A stretch of 45,267 bases of DNA from Solirubrobacterales bacterium (GTDB taxonomy: Bacteria > Actinomycetota > Thermoleophilia > Solirubrobacterales > Solirubrobacteraceae), in contig PKYB01000070.1 in the NCBI GenBank assembly GCA_003133565.1, positions 1 to 45,267 of the forward strand. Direction: 5' to 3'. Within the stretch, counting starts at the first letter, position 1, and each line of letters starts with the position of its first letter. Below the pieces are notes generated by a model. That model worked only from the letters and a program-made list of their open reading frames with translations. It was not told the origin of the DNA and did not search any database. Shown in pieces: positions 12,022 to 21,380 of the stretch. Position numbers and translations under genes: made by a program.

Positions 12022-12117
12022 ATGTCCAGTTTACTCCCTTATCAGGACTGCTCCCCCGAATTTAGGGCCGCACCGCCACCTGGCACGATGACCGGGCGGT
12101 GGCGCGCTCGGGCCTTG

Positions 12118-13356
12118 CTAGCGTCCGCCTTTGCGATGTCCGTAGCTGCGCGTCGCGCCATGGCGCGCGCCACGCGCGTGGCGCGGCGGCCGATCGGTCC
12201 TCGCCGGGCCACCGCGACGCGGCGCCGGCGCGCGGTCCTCGAGTGCGCCCGCGGAGCCAAGCCCGTGATCGATGCCGAGCCCGTGCGCGAGGGCGCTCAC
12301 CTCGCGGCGCTGATCGGCGCCGACCAACGTGATGCCGATCCCCGGCCGCCCGGCGCGCGCCGTCCGCCCGACGCGATGCACGTAGGCGTCGCGATCCTCG
12401 GGCGGGTCGAAATTGATCACGTGAGAGATTCGCGCAACGTCGATCCCGCGTGCGGCGACATCGGTCGCAACGAGCGTGTCGACCGTGCCCGACTGGAAGT
12501 GTGCGAGCGCCTGTTCACGTTGGCGCTGTGACTTGTCGCCGTGCATCGCAGCGGCCTCCACGCCGAGCGTGCCCAGCCGTTTGACGAGGCGGTCGGCGCC
12601 GCGTTTGGTGCGCACGAAGACGAGCGCGAGATCGCGCTCGCCGCTGAGCTCGTGAACGAGGACCTCGACACGGCGATCGTTCTCGACTGCGACGAAGCGG
12701 TGCTCGACGACCACGCTCTCGTGGGTTTGCGGCGGCGTGTGCTCGTGGCGTGTTGCATCGCGCGTGTAGGCCTTTGCGATGCGGCCGGTCTCGCCGTCGA
12801 GCGTCGCCGAGAAGAAGAGCGTTTGGCGCTCGCGCGGGCACTGCGCGACGATCCGATCGACCGCTGGGCGAAAGCCCATGTCGAGCATCCGATCGGCTTC
12901 GTCGAGGACAAGGATGCGGACCGCGTCGAGGCGGAAGGCGCGCCGCGCCAGCAGATCCTCGAGGCGCCCGGGCGTTGCGACGAGGATGTGCGAGCGGGCA
13001 GCATCGCGGGCCTGCTTTGTCAGGCCGACACCGCCGTAGACCGCCGTCACCTTGAGTGCGCGGGCGTGCGCGACATCGGTGATCTCCTCGACGATCTGGG
13101 TTGCGAGCTCGCGCGTCGGGGCCAGCACGAGCGCCGCCGGACGGCGTTGATCGGCGGCGATCCGATCGGCGATCGGGATTCCGAAGGCGAGCGTCTTGCC
13201 CGAGCCTGTCGGTGATTTCGTGAGCACATCGCGACCGGCGAGAACGTCGCCGATGACGAGGCGTTGAACCGCGAACGGCTCGGTGAAGCCGCGAGCGGCG
13301 AGGGCGCTGACCACGGCGTTTGACACGCCGAGCTGCGCAAAAGACTGCTGTGACAT
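12118..13356 (-). CDS. DEAD-box ATP-dependent RNA helicase
   Basis: A 412-residue RNA helicase of the RhlE/DeaD type that remodels RNA during ribosome assembly, decay or cold growth. Visible: a Q-motif region FTEPFAVQ (24-31), motif I SPTGSGKT (48-55), Ia PTRELA, GG, TPGR, motif II DEAD (152-155), motif III SAT (183-185), ATDVAARGID and motif VI HRVGRTARAG. After the helicase core comes a short Arg/Gly/Pro-rich basic tail of about 50 residues ending YGHRKGGR, the usual RNA-binding extension. AGGAG lies seven bases before the ATG. Confidence 0.95.
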   Translation of the reverse strand: MSQQSFAQLGVSNAVVSALAARGFTEPFAVQRLVIGDVLAGRDVLTKSPTGSGKTLAFGIPIADRIAADQRRPAALVLAPTRELATQIVEEITDVAHARALKVTAVYGGVGLTKQARDAARSHILVATPGRLEDLLARRAFRLDAVRILVLDEADRMLDMGFRPAVDRIVAQCPRERQTLFFSATLDGETGRIAKAYTRDATRHEHTPPQTHESVVVEHRFVAVENDRRVEVLVHELSGERDLALVFVRTKRGADRLVKRLGTLGVEAAAMHGDKSQRQREQALAHFQSGTVDTLVATDVAARGIDVARISHVINFDPPEDRDAYVHRVGRTARAGRPGIGITLVGADQRREVSALAHGLGIDHGLGSAGALEDRAPAPRRGGPARTDRPPRHARGARHGATRSYGHRKGGR

Positions 13357-13481
13357 TTAATTGCTCCTGGCGGCACTTTGAGCCGCGGACGATTCGGAGA
13401 CTGCAAACCCGAACCGCTCCATTTGCGGGACCCAAGTGAGCTGCCTCGCGGTCAACGAGTGCCGACCGCCCTTTCAGGCTA
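13357..13481 (-). promoter_or_regulatory. Probable long 5' UTR and -10 box of the DEAD-box helicase gene
   Basis: Read on the minus strand, TAGCCT (13481-13476) could be a -10 box, giving a leader of about 110 bases before the helicase ATG. Just before the ribosome site there is a small GGC/GCC hairpin. Long leaders are common for cold-shock DEAD-box genes; the role here is inference. Confidence 0.3.
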
Positions 13482-13579
13482 TCAGCTATCACGGCCCAGT
13501 CTGGCTGCCTGCCCTGCGAATCGACAGGGCCCGTGCGCCAGCCGGCGCGCTCGGTCGGGGCGGTAGTACCCTCGCGGTT

Positions 13580-14239
13580 GTGCCCGGGCAGCCGCGAGAA
13601 GCCCTCGAGGCCGCGCTGCCCGCACTCGAGCGCGCGGCGAGCGAGAAGCCTGCCACCAAGATGGTGGAACACGACTTTCAGGTGGCGCTCGAGGAGAGCA
13701 CCGGCGCCTCCTCGGTCAGCATTGAGCTGAAGCACTGGCCCGAGGCCGGTCCGCTCGATCTCGTCCTCGATGGCGATATCGGACTCGAGCTCCAGTGGTG
13801 CCAGCGTGGCGACACGCTCGCGGGCTGCGCCTGGGACATCGCGAAGCTCGCCTGCGCCGTCGGCGAGCGCAAGATAGCCCAGGGCTGGATCGTTGCTGCC
13901 GCCCCCACCTGGCATTGGCGGGGCCACCGCCCGGGCGTCGATCTGTTCAAGCCCCGCACCTACGTCGGCGACGAGCTCGTGGTCGAGTATGAGAGCGCGT
14001 GGCGCCTGTGGTGCAACAACGTGCCGACACGCCCGACCCACTTGCCGTTCTCCTTCGCCGTCACCGACGTCGACGCGATCAGCGCGCGGCTCAGCCGCGT
14101 GCCTTTCGACATCCGCTTCGCCCGCGTCGAGGTCCGCAAGCACACCTGGCAGGTCCACGTCTGCCCGCACCGCTGGCGCGACCGCTACTGCCTGCCGCGG
14201 CCCTGGGATCCCGAGGGTTTCGGCGGCCTCGCACCGTAG
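13580..14239 (+). CDS. Hypothetical protein, possible PD-(D/E)XK-like core
   Basis: A 219-residue cytoplasmic protein with no signal peptide or membrane span. I start at the GTG at 13580 because TACCCT lies seven bases upstream, the same leaderless pattern as recQ; the frame is open further upstream but reads unlike protein. The middle has LDLVLDGDIGLELQWC (about 58-73), followed by CAWDIAKLA. An acidic strand, then E-x-(K/Q), then a helix with D..K is the outline of the PD-(D/E)XK nuclease fold, with Gln in the usual Lys place. The C-terminal half is Trp/Arg/Cys-rich (WRLWCNN, VHVCPHRWRDRYC). I recognise no named family, and nuclease activity is speculative. Confidence 0.7.
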   Translation: MPGQPREALEAALPALERAASEKPATKMVEHDFQVALEESTGASSVSIELKHWPEAGPLDLVLDGDIGLELQWCQRGDTLAGCAWDIAKLACAVGERKIAQGWIVAAAPTWHWRGHRPGVDLFKPRTYVGDELVVEYESAWRLWCNNVPTRPTHLPFSFAVTDVDAISARLSRVPFDIRFARVEVRKHTWQVHVCPHRWRDRYCLPRPWDPEGFGGLAP

Positions 14240-14314
14240 TTGTTGGGTTGTGGTCGGTCGAGCGCTCAGGCTCTGGCGTCCGCGTTGCGCGGCCGGCTGG
14301 TCACTTAGCGCACA

Positions 14315-16792
14315 ATGTTCACGATGGCCGTCATGATCAAAGAGCCGGCGAGGCTCGCCGTCGGGCCACTACTGCGCGTCGAGGCGCTCAGCGTTCGCTA
14401 CGACTCGTTCACCGCGCTCGACGCTATCGACTTCGACATCCGCCCCGGCGAGACCGTCGCGCTCGCCGGCGAGAACGGCGCCGGGAAGTCGACGCTTGTG
14501 CGCTGCATCGGCGGCGACATGATCCCAACCAGTGGCCGGATCTTCGTCGACGGTGAGCGGATCGGCTCAACGCCGGCCGCGGCTGCCCGCCGCGGCGTCA
14601 CCGTCGTCTGGCAGAACCTCGCGCTCTGTGACAACCTCGACGTCGCGTCGAACTTACTGCTCGGCAGCGAGAACGCCGCGCTGCTCCGCTCTGCGTCGCG
14701 CTTTCACGAGGCCGCCAGGCAGCTCCTCGCGGACCTCGGGATCGGCTTGACGGACACGACGCGCTACGTCGGCTCGCTTTCCGGCGGTGAGCGCCAGCTC
14801 GTCGCCGTCGCCCGTGCGATGGCCAGCCGTCCAAAGCTGCTCGTGCTCGACGAGCCGACGACGTCACTCGGTGTGAGCGAAACGGCGCAGGTCGATCAGC
14901 TCGCGGCCAAGGTACGCGAGCGCGGCACGACCGTGCTGCTGGTCTCGCACGACATCGGCCAGATATTCCGGCTCGCCGACCGCATAATCGTGCTGCGACA
15001 CGGACGGATCGTGGCCGATCTTGATCCGGCCACTTCGCACCCAGAGGACGTCGTCGCTCTCATCTCGGGCCAGCCGATCGACTCCTCGGCGAGACAGCAG
15101 CTGAGCCGCCTCCACGGCCTCGCCGATCGCCTTGCCTCGGCGGACCCGTCCTCGAGCTTGCCGCTGATCCTGTCGGCGCTCGGCGGTGCGCTCGGGGCGC
15201 CACGGCTGTGCGTTCATCTTGTCGAGGGCGGCCGGCTGCGCCTCGCGGGCGCGCTCGGCCTCCCGGCTGCGCTCACCGACGCGTGGTCGGACTTACCGTT
15301 CGACCACGCCGGCGGACCTGCCGGCGTCGCCGCCGAATCTGGGGATACGGTCATCGATTTCGACATCCGCTCGAGTGCCGCCTGGGCCCCCTGGCAGCCG
15401 CTGGCGGTGGAGGCGCGCGTGCGCAGCTCCTGGTCGGTTCCTGTGATCGGCACCGACCGCCTGCTCGGCGTGATCACGGTCTTTCGCGACGTTCTCGGCC
15501 ACCCGCCGGGCGATGAGCTGCGGCTCGTGGACCTCTACGCCGGCTACGTCGCCAGTGCGGTCGAGCGCGAACGGCTGCTCGGCGAGGTCACCACACGCAA
15601 CCGCGTGCTCGAGACGATTCGCGACGTGCTTGAGACGCTCGCGGGCCCGGTACCGCTGGCCCACGGCCTGACCTTGGTGTTGCAAGCGCTCCGGCAGGGC
15701 CTCCAAGCCGAGCGCGTAGCGCTGCTCACAAACGACGTCGTTGACGAGAGCGCCGAGCGCTGGCTCACCATCGACTCCTCCGGCGAGCAGGTGGGTGTCT
15801 CCGGCGGGCTGCTGGAAGCGGCCGCGCTACTACGCAGCGGAGGCGGGCGCGACGGTCGGGCGACGAGCATCGTCCCGGCGGACGGCGACGCGTGCATGGC
15901 CGTGAGCTTCTCGGCTCCCGGAGGCGGCGGCATTCTGCTCGCCCAATGGGGCGCCCCGGACACCCCGCCCGACGCCGTCGCGCTGATGGAGGACACGGCC
16001 AACTCGCTGCGTCTCGCTCGTGAGCGCCAGGAATCCGAGCGCGCACGCGAGGAGGCGAGCGCGCTGCGCCGCTCGCGCGAGCTCCAGCGCGGCTTTCTGT
16101 CGCGCCTCAGCCACGAGCTGCGGACCCCACTGACAGCGATCGGCGGTTACGCGTCGAGCCTGATGGCCCCCGACGTGACCTGGGACGGGCCGTCGGAGAC
16201 GCGCTTCCTGACGCGGATTGGCGCCGAGTCGGCTCGCCTCAGTCGCCTCGTCGTCGACCTGCTCGATTTCTCGGCGATCGAGTCCTCGACGATGCGCATG
16301 CTGCCGGACTGGTGCGAACTGCTGCCCATCCTTGATGCCGCGATCGCGTGCTTGCCGCCGGCTCAAGCGGCCGTCATCGAGGTCGACTTCCAACACGACC
16401 TGCCGGTCATCTGGGCCGACCACGACCGTCTCGAGCAGGTCTTCCTGAACCTGCTCGAGAATGCGCTGCGTCACAATCCCGACGGAACCCGGGTATGGGT
16501 CAAGGCGACCGGAGATGAGGAGCACGGTGTGACGATCAGCGTGACCGACGACGGTGGCGGCCTGCCTGACGAGGTCGCACTCGCCCTCTTCGAGCCGCGT
16601 AGCGGCGGCGTCGGCGCCGCGGCTGGAGCTGGGCTCGGACTCTCGATCGCCAAGGGCATAGTCGATGCTCACCTCGGCGAGATCGACCTCGAGCGACTCA
16701 AGCACGGCACGCGCTTCTCCGTGAGGCTGCCGATCGGCGGCCCCGACTCCTCCCACCGGTACACGGAGGATCATGACCTCTCCGACTTCTGA
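14315..16792 (+). CDS. Fusion: sugar-type ABC ATPase - GAF - GAF - histidine kinase
   Basis: An 825-residue soluble protein that joins two normally separate machines. Residues about 18-240 form a complete ABC ATPase: GENGAGKST (52-60, Lys58), the Q-loop region VVWQNLALCDNLD, signature LSGGERQ (155-161), LLVLDEP with Asp179-Glu180, and His212. Residues about 255-420 read as a GAF domain and 425-575 as a weaker second one. Then comes a charged helix and HisKA with His600 in LSHELRTPLTAIGGY, and HATPase_c with Asn716, DDGGG (745-749) and GAGLGL (771-776). All catalytic residues are intact. There are no membrane helices, so its membrane contact would be through an ABC permease. The next gene, a response regulator, overlaps by 20 bases; a binding protein, a second ATPase and a permease follow. 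I know of no characterised protein with this layout. Confidence 0.95.
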   Translation: MFTMAVMIKEPARLAVGPLLRVEALSVRYDSFTALDAIDFDIRPGETVALAGENGAGKSTLVRCIGGDMIPTSGRIFVDGERIGSTPAAAARRGVTVVWQNLALCDNLDVASNLLLGSENAALLRSASRFHEAARQLLADLGIGLTDTTRYVGSLSGGERQLVAVARAMASRPKLLVLDEPTTSLGVSETAQVDQLAAKVRERGTTVLLVSHDIGQIFRLADRIIVLRHGRIVADLDPATSHPEDVVALISGQPIDSSARQQLSRLHGLADRLASADPSSSLPLILSALGGALGAPRLCVHLVEGGRLRLAGALGLPAALTDAWSDLPFDHAGGPAGVAAESGDTVIDFDIRSSAAWAPWQPLAVEARVRSSWSVPVIGTDRLLGVITVFRDVLGHPPGDELRLVDLYAGYVASAVERERLLGEVTTRNRVLETIRDVLETLAGPVPLAHGLTLVLQALRQGLQAERVALLTNDVVDESAERWLTIDSSGEQVGVSGGLLEAAALLRSGGGRDGRATSIVPADGDACMAVSFSAPGGGGILLAQWGAPDTPPDAVALMEDTANSLRLARERQESERAREEASALRRSRELQRGFLSRLSHELRTPLTAIGGYASSLMAPDVTWDGPSETRFLTRIGAESARLSRLVVDLLDFSAIESSTMRMLPDWCELLPILDAAIACLPPAQAAVIEVDFQHDLPVIWADHDRLEQVFLNLLENALRHNPDGTRVWVKATGDEEHGVTISVTDDGGGLPDEVALALFEPRSGGVGAAAGAGLGLSIAKGIVDAHLGEIDLERLKHGTRFSVRLPIGGPDSSHRYTEDHDLSDF

Positions 16793-17489
16793 GGCGCCCC
16801 CGGCCACGAAGATCCTCGTGGTCGAGGACGATCCGAATATCGTCGACTTGATCCGTTCGAACCTCGCCGTGCGGGGCTTCGAAACGCTCGTTTCGACCGA
16901 CGGCGGCCGCGTCTTGCAAGTGCTCGAGACCGAGCGGCCGGACCTGATCCTGCTCGACCTGATGCTGCCCTCGATCGACGGGTTCGAGCTCTGCAAGCAG
17001 GTCCGCGAGCGCTCGAGCGTCGGTGTCATCGTCGTCTCGGCGCGCGGCGGCGACCACGATAAGGTCGCGGCCCTCAATCTTGGTGCCGACGACTACCTGA
17101 CGAAGCCGTTCAGCATCGACGAGCTGCTCGCGCGGATTGCGGCGACGCTGCGACGGACGCGTCCCGCACCGGTGGAGATGCAGAGCACCAGGATCGCGCT
17201 CACCGACGACCTCGAGATGGACCTCGCCAACCGACAGGTGACGCGCGACGGCACGGGGCTTCACCTGACGCCGACCGAGTTCGCGCTGCTGCGCGAACTC
17301 GTCGTGAACCGCGGCAAGCTGCTGACCCACGCGCAGCTCCTGCGGCGCGTCTGGGGTCCGGGCTACGAGACCGAGACCGAATACGTGCGCGTTTACGTGC
17401 GCCGCCTGCGGGCAAAGCTCGAGCCCGAGGGCAGCCCTCCGTTGATCATTACCCAGCCCCGCGTCGGTTACCGGCTCGCACCGGAGTGA
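16773..17489 (+). CDS. OmpR/PhoB-type response regulator
   Basis: A 238-residue regulator and the evident partner of the fused kinase, whose gene it overlaps by 20 bases. The receiver has the acidic pair in VVEDDPN (18-19), phospho-acceptor Asp62 in DLILLDLMLPSIDG and Lys111 in LTKPFS. The C-terminal winged helix shows LTPTEFALLRELVVNRGKLLTHAQLLRRVWG and YVRVYVRRLRAKL, then the usual PRVGYRL end. It resembles KdpE/PhoB. Its most likely targets are the repeats between its own stop and the binding-protein gene (17486-17555), which would let the kinase fusion control synthesis of the transporter. Confidence 0.95.
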   Translation: MTSPTSEAPPATKILVVEDDPNIVDLIRSNLAVRGFETLVSTDGGRVLQVLETERPDLILLDLMLPSIDGFELCKQVRERSSVGVIVVSARGGDHDKVAALNLGADDYLTKPFSIDELLARIAATLRRTRPAPVEMQSTRIALTDDLEMDLANRQVTRDGTGLHLTPTEFALLRELVVNRGKLLTHAQLLRRVWGPGYETETEYVRVYVRRLRAKLEPEGSPPLIITQPRVGYRLAPE

Positions 17490-17555
17490 ACGAGACGTAA
17501 ACAGCGTTCACGACTTATTCCAGAATCGCGTGGAACATTAATGGCGCCGTTCACG
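17486..17555 (+). promoter_or_regulatory. Repeat cluster, candidate response-regulator operator
   Basis: A perfect inverted repeat GTGAACG (17486-17492) - N12 - CGTTCAC (17505-17511) is followed by a second direct CGTTCACG at 17548-17555. Between them lies another inverted repeat, TTCCA - N8 - TGGAA (17518-17535). Dense half-sites ahead of a transporter operon and behind an OmpR-type regulator gene suggest binding of that regulator. The assignment is inference. Confidence 0.5.
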
Positions 17556-17583
17556 GAGCGGCACCTAGACTTCCCGGGTTCCC

Positions 17584-17627
17584 GTGACGCGACGGGCTGG
17601 GCGCTGTGCGCCCGGACGTTGCGTCAC
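17584..17627 (+). promoter_or_regulatory. Long stem-loop in the leader of the binding-protein gene
   Basis: GTGACGC (17584) pairs with GCGTCAC (ends 17627). The stem continues through a G-U pair and ACG/CGT, then a small internal loop, then GGGCGC/GCGCCC around a TGT loop. This gives about 17 pairs, ending 30 bases before the ATG and upstream of the AGAGAGGA ribosome site. It could stabilise the abundant binding-protein mRNA or act as a regulatory structure. Confidence 0.5.
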
Positions 17628-17656
17628 AGCAATGAGATGAGAGAGAGAGGAAGCGC

Positions 17657-18907
17657 ATGTCTCTGCTAAAGAGCAGACTCGCGTTCGTCGGCATCGCGTC
17701 GGTGATTCTCACCGGCGGGCTGTTCGCGACCGAGAGCAGCTATGCCAAGGCCAAGGCCAAGAAGAAGGCCCCGGCCATTACGTATAAGAACCTGAGCTCC
17801 AAGGACTTCAACACCACGGAGTCAGCGATGAAGTACTTGAAGCCGCTGACGGCGAAGGGCAAGGGCAAGGTCGCCTTCATCCTGCCGGACACGACGTCGT
17901 CAGAGCGCTGGACCGAGTTCGACGCGCCGCTCCTGAAGAAGGCGCTTACGGCCGCTGGCCTCAAGTCAAGCCAGATCATCATCCAGAACGCGCAGGGCAG
18001 CGACGCGACGTTCATCACCGACGACCAGGCGGACATCACAGCCGGCGCGAAGGTGATTGCGACCACCCCTGAGGATTCGGCCACCGGTGCCGAGGCTGAG
18101 AAGCTGAACACCGCGGCTGGCGTCAAGACGATCGACTACGACCGTCTCACGCTCGGTGGAGCTACCGCCGACAAGTACTACGTCAGCTTCAACAACGTTA
18201 CCGTTGGGAAGCTGATCGGAAATGGTCTGGTCGCTTGCGTCAAGGCGTGGGGCATTACGAGCCCGAAGGTCATCGTCGCTCACGGAGCGACGACCGACAA
18301 CAACGCGACGCTTTTCGCCGAGGGCTACTTCGACATCCTCACGCCGCTGTTCAGTAGTGGTGCTTGGACGGATGAAGAGGGTGCTGCACCTGCCACGACG
18401 GCAGGAACATGGGATCCGCCCACCGCCGAGACCGAGTTTGAGCAGGCGTTTACGGCTCACCCGACGGCCAACGCGGCTCTGATGCCAAACGACGAGACCG
18501 CCGCGCCTGTCATCACCTACCTGCAGCAGCAGGGAGTCAAGCCGCAAACCTTCCCGGTCACCGGGCAAGACGCGACGCTTGTCGGGCTGCAGAACATCAT
18601 CAGCGGCTACCAGTGCGGAACGGTTTATAAGCCGATCTTCCTGGAGGCCGAAAGCGCTTCGGCGCTCGCGTTGTACCTGCGGGCAGGCCTGAAGCCGCCG
18701 AGCACGCTGATCAATGGAACGACGGAGGACACCGTGTCCAACTATGCGGTGCCGTCGATCCTCGAGACGCCGGAATGGGTCACAGCGAAGACGATCGAGT
18801 CGACCGTTGTCAAGGACGGCTTCGTTCCGCCATCGCAGATCTGCTCGGGCTCGCCGCCGTCAGGCCCGTCGTACGCGGCGGACTGCACGACGTACAAGAT
18901 CCACTAG
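17657..18907 (+). CDS. XylF-like sugar ABC transporter substrate-binding protein
   Basis: A 416-residue exported periplasmic-binding-protein type I. The N-terminus (MSLLKSRLAFVGIASVILTGG) is a Sec signal peptide without a lipobox Cys, followed by a Lys/Ala-rich linker (about 30-38). The mature part has FILPDTTSSERWTEFD, YDRLTLGG and YYVSFNNVTVGKL, close to the pattern of xylose-binding XylF, where these segments line the sugar site; the exact sugar is not proven. The C-terminal end has two Cys (CSGSPPSGPSYAADC). A good AGAGAGGA ribosome site precedes the ATG. It leads an ATPase and permease, and its leader carries the repeats and hairpin described at 17486-17627. Confidence 0.92.
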   Translation: MSLLKSRLAFVGIASVILTGGLFATESSYAKAKAKKKAPAITYKNLSSKDFNTTESAMKYLKPLTAKGKGKVAFILPDTTSSERWTEFDAPLLKKALTAAGLKSSQIIIQNAQGSDATFITDDQADITAGAKVIATTPEDSATGAEAEKLNTAAGVKTIDYDRLTLGGATADKYYVSFNNVTVGKLIGNGLVACVKAWGITSPKVIVAHGATTDNNATLFAEGYFDILTPLFSSGAWTDEEGAAPATTAGTWDPPTAETEFEQAFTAHPTANAALMPNDETAAPVITYLQQQGVKPQTFPVTGQDATLVGLQNIISGYQCGTVYKPIFLEAESASALALYLRAGLKPPSTLINGTTEDTVSNYAVPSILETPEWVTAKTIESTVVKDGFVPPSQICSGSPPSGPSYAADCTTYKIH

Positions 18908-18924
18908 ATGAGTAAGCCGCGTTC

Positions 18925-18930
18925 TATAGT
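18925..18930 (+). promoter_or_regulatory. Putative internal -10 box before the stand-alone ATPase gene
   Basis: TATAGT, nine bases before the ATG at 18940, with no Shine-Dalgarno in between. It suggests an internal leaderless transcript for the ATPase-permease pair in addition to read-through from the binding-protein gene. Confidence 0.35.
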
Positions 18931-18939
18931 CTCGGGCCA

Positions 18940-19833
<894 letters not shown>

Positions 19834-19834
19834 G

Positions 19835-21166
19835 ATGGCCGCGACGAACGAACCGACCATCGGCGAGGTCAAGGCGCCGCCCGAGATCGAGCAGGAGACC
19901 AGAGCCGACGAGGCGCCGGTCGACCCCGAGCTGCTGGCGCTGCCGCCGGACGCGAGCTTCAACGAGTACATAACGGCGTGGCTCAAGCGCGTCCGACGGG
20001 GTGAGAGCGGAGTACTACCGGTCGTCGGCGGACTGATCGTGATCGTGATCATCTTCCAGATCGAGCGGTCGCGCTTCCTCTCTGATCTGAACCTAGTCAA
20101 CCTGCTCCAGCAGTCCGCCGAGTTCATCGTGCTCGGCATGGCCGAAATCTTCGTACTACTACTCGGCGAGATCGACCTCTCGCTCGGCTACTCCGGCGCC
20201 GTCGGAGCAGCGGTGATGGCGATTCTCGCCTACCCACCGATCAACCTCAGCTGGGAGCTCGCGATCATCGCCGGGCTCGCGACGTCCGCCGCGATCGGCT
20301 TCGCTCAGGGGCAGCTCATTTCCCGGATGCGGCTTCCTCCATTCGTGGTCACGCTCGGTGGGCTGCTGTTCTGGGAGGGGTTCTTGATCTGGGTGATCAA
20401 CAACCAGAGTCCATCCAACGGCGGCTCGATCCGGATCAACAGCGCCACGATCTACAACATCGTCAACGGCAATCTGAGTCTCGCCGCCGGCTGGATCCTG
20501 CTCGCCGTCGGCCTTGTGCTCTTTGCCGTCGCGAGCGTGACGCGGGACCGCCGGCGGCGCGCGGGCGGCTTGGTCGCGCCGCCGCTCAGCCTGACATTGG
20601 CCAAGGTCGTGGCCGTCTCGATAGCCGGCGTCGTGCTCGTGTGGATCTGCAACGCCAACCGCGCGGCCTTTGTCGGCGCCTCTGTAAAGGGAGTCCCGTG
20701 GGTTGTGCCGATCGTGATCGCGTTGGTGGTGGCGTGGACGTTTCTCCTGGCTCGCACGCGCTTTGGCCGCTACGTTTATGCGATCGGCGGCAACCGTGAG
20801 GCGGCTCGGCGCGCCGGCATCAACGTGCACCGCGTTCGCGTGTTCGCCTACACGCTCGCTGGCGTAACCGCCGCCGCCGCGATCATCATCCTCGACTCGC
20901 GGACCGGTGGTGTGACGACCGATATCGACGGCGGACAGACAGTGCTCTACGGTGTCGCGGCCGCGGTGATCGGCGGAACGAGCCTCCTCGGTGGTCGCGG
21001 CAAGATGATTCACGCCCTGCTCGGCGGCCTCGTGATCGCGACGATCTACAACGGCATGGGCCTACTCAGCCTCTCGACGGACTTCCAATACATGATCACC
21101 GCGCTCGTGCTGCTCGCCGCCGTGATCGTCGACGCAGTGTCGCGGCGCGGCCAAGCCGTAACGTGA
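19835..21166 (+). CDS. XylH-like sugar ABC transporter permease
   Basis: A 443-residue inner-membrane permease of the ribose/xylose family with about ten or more hydrophobic spans. It has a long cytoplasmic N-terminal tail (about 60 acidic residues), the family segment GEIDLSLGYSGAVGAAVMA, the cytoplasmic loop GRYVYAIGGNREAARRAGINVHRVRVFAYTLAG (the coupling-helix region that contacts the ATPases), and VIGGTSLLGGRG near the end. It functions as a homodimer in this family. The gene follows the stand-alone ATPase directly; both it and the kinase-fused ATPase are candidates to dock on it. Confidence 0.94.
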   Translation: MAATNEPTIGEVKAPPEIEQETRADEAPVDPELLALPPDASFNEYITAWLKRVRRGESGVLPVVGGLIVIVIIFQIERSRFLSDLNLVNLLQQSAEFIVLGMAEIFVLLLGEIDLSLGYSGAVGAAVMAILAYPPINLSWELAIIAGLATSAAIGFAQGQLISRMRLPPFVVTLGGLLFWEGFLIWVINNQSPSNGGSIRINSATIYNIVNGNLSLAAGWILLAVGLVLFAVASVTRDRRRRAGGLVAPPLSLTLAKVVAVSIAGVVLVWICNANRAAFVGASVKGVPWVVPIVIALVVAWTFLLARTRFGRYVYAIGGNREAARRAGINVHRVRVFAYTLAGVTAAAAIIILDSRTGGVTTDIDGGQTVLYGVAAAVIGGTSLLGGRGKMIHALLGGLVIATIYNGMGLLSLSTDFQYMITALVLLAAVIVDAVSRRGQAVT

Positions 21167-21185
21167 GCAGCCGCTGCGCGGCTGC
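21167..21185 (+). terminator. Hairpin after the sugar transporter operon
   Basis: GCAGCCG and CGGCTGC form a perfect 7-base stem around CTGCG, starting on the base after the permease stop. No U-tract. The rest of 21186-21380 has more GC-rich repeats (GCGGCCGC, GGCTGCAG) and no gene that I can support. Confidence 0.5.
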
Positions 21186-21380
21186 AGCATGAGCGGCCGC
21201 AGGGCTGCAGTCGTGGTTCTCGCCTCGAGCGGTCGGTCCGGGGGATCGACCGGGCTTTCCCCTACATCGGCGGGCCGGGCGCAAACACGGCTCGGCTGCT
21301 GAACGCGAACGCCACGCGGCGGCGCGTCGCGTCCGGCGAGCACAGGGACGACGCCGCGCGCCAGCGCTAACAAGCACGGG

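Noticed and set aside
12515-14170. 551-codon minus frame overlapping the helicase and the 13580 gene
   Set aside because: Composition shadow of the helicase in another frame; it spans two genuine genes and has no motif.
17657-18907. Firm naming of the sugar importer as xylose-specific
   Set aside because: The binding-site pattern is XylF-like, but no xylose genes are nearby and family members bind several sugars.
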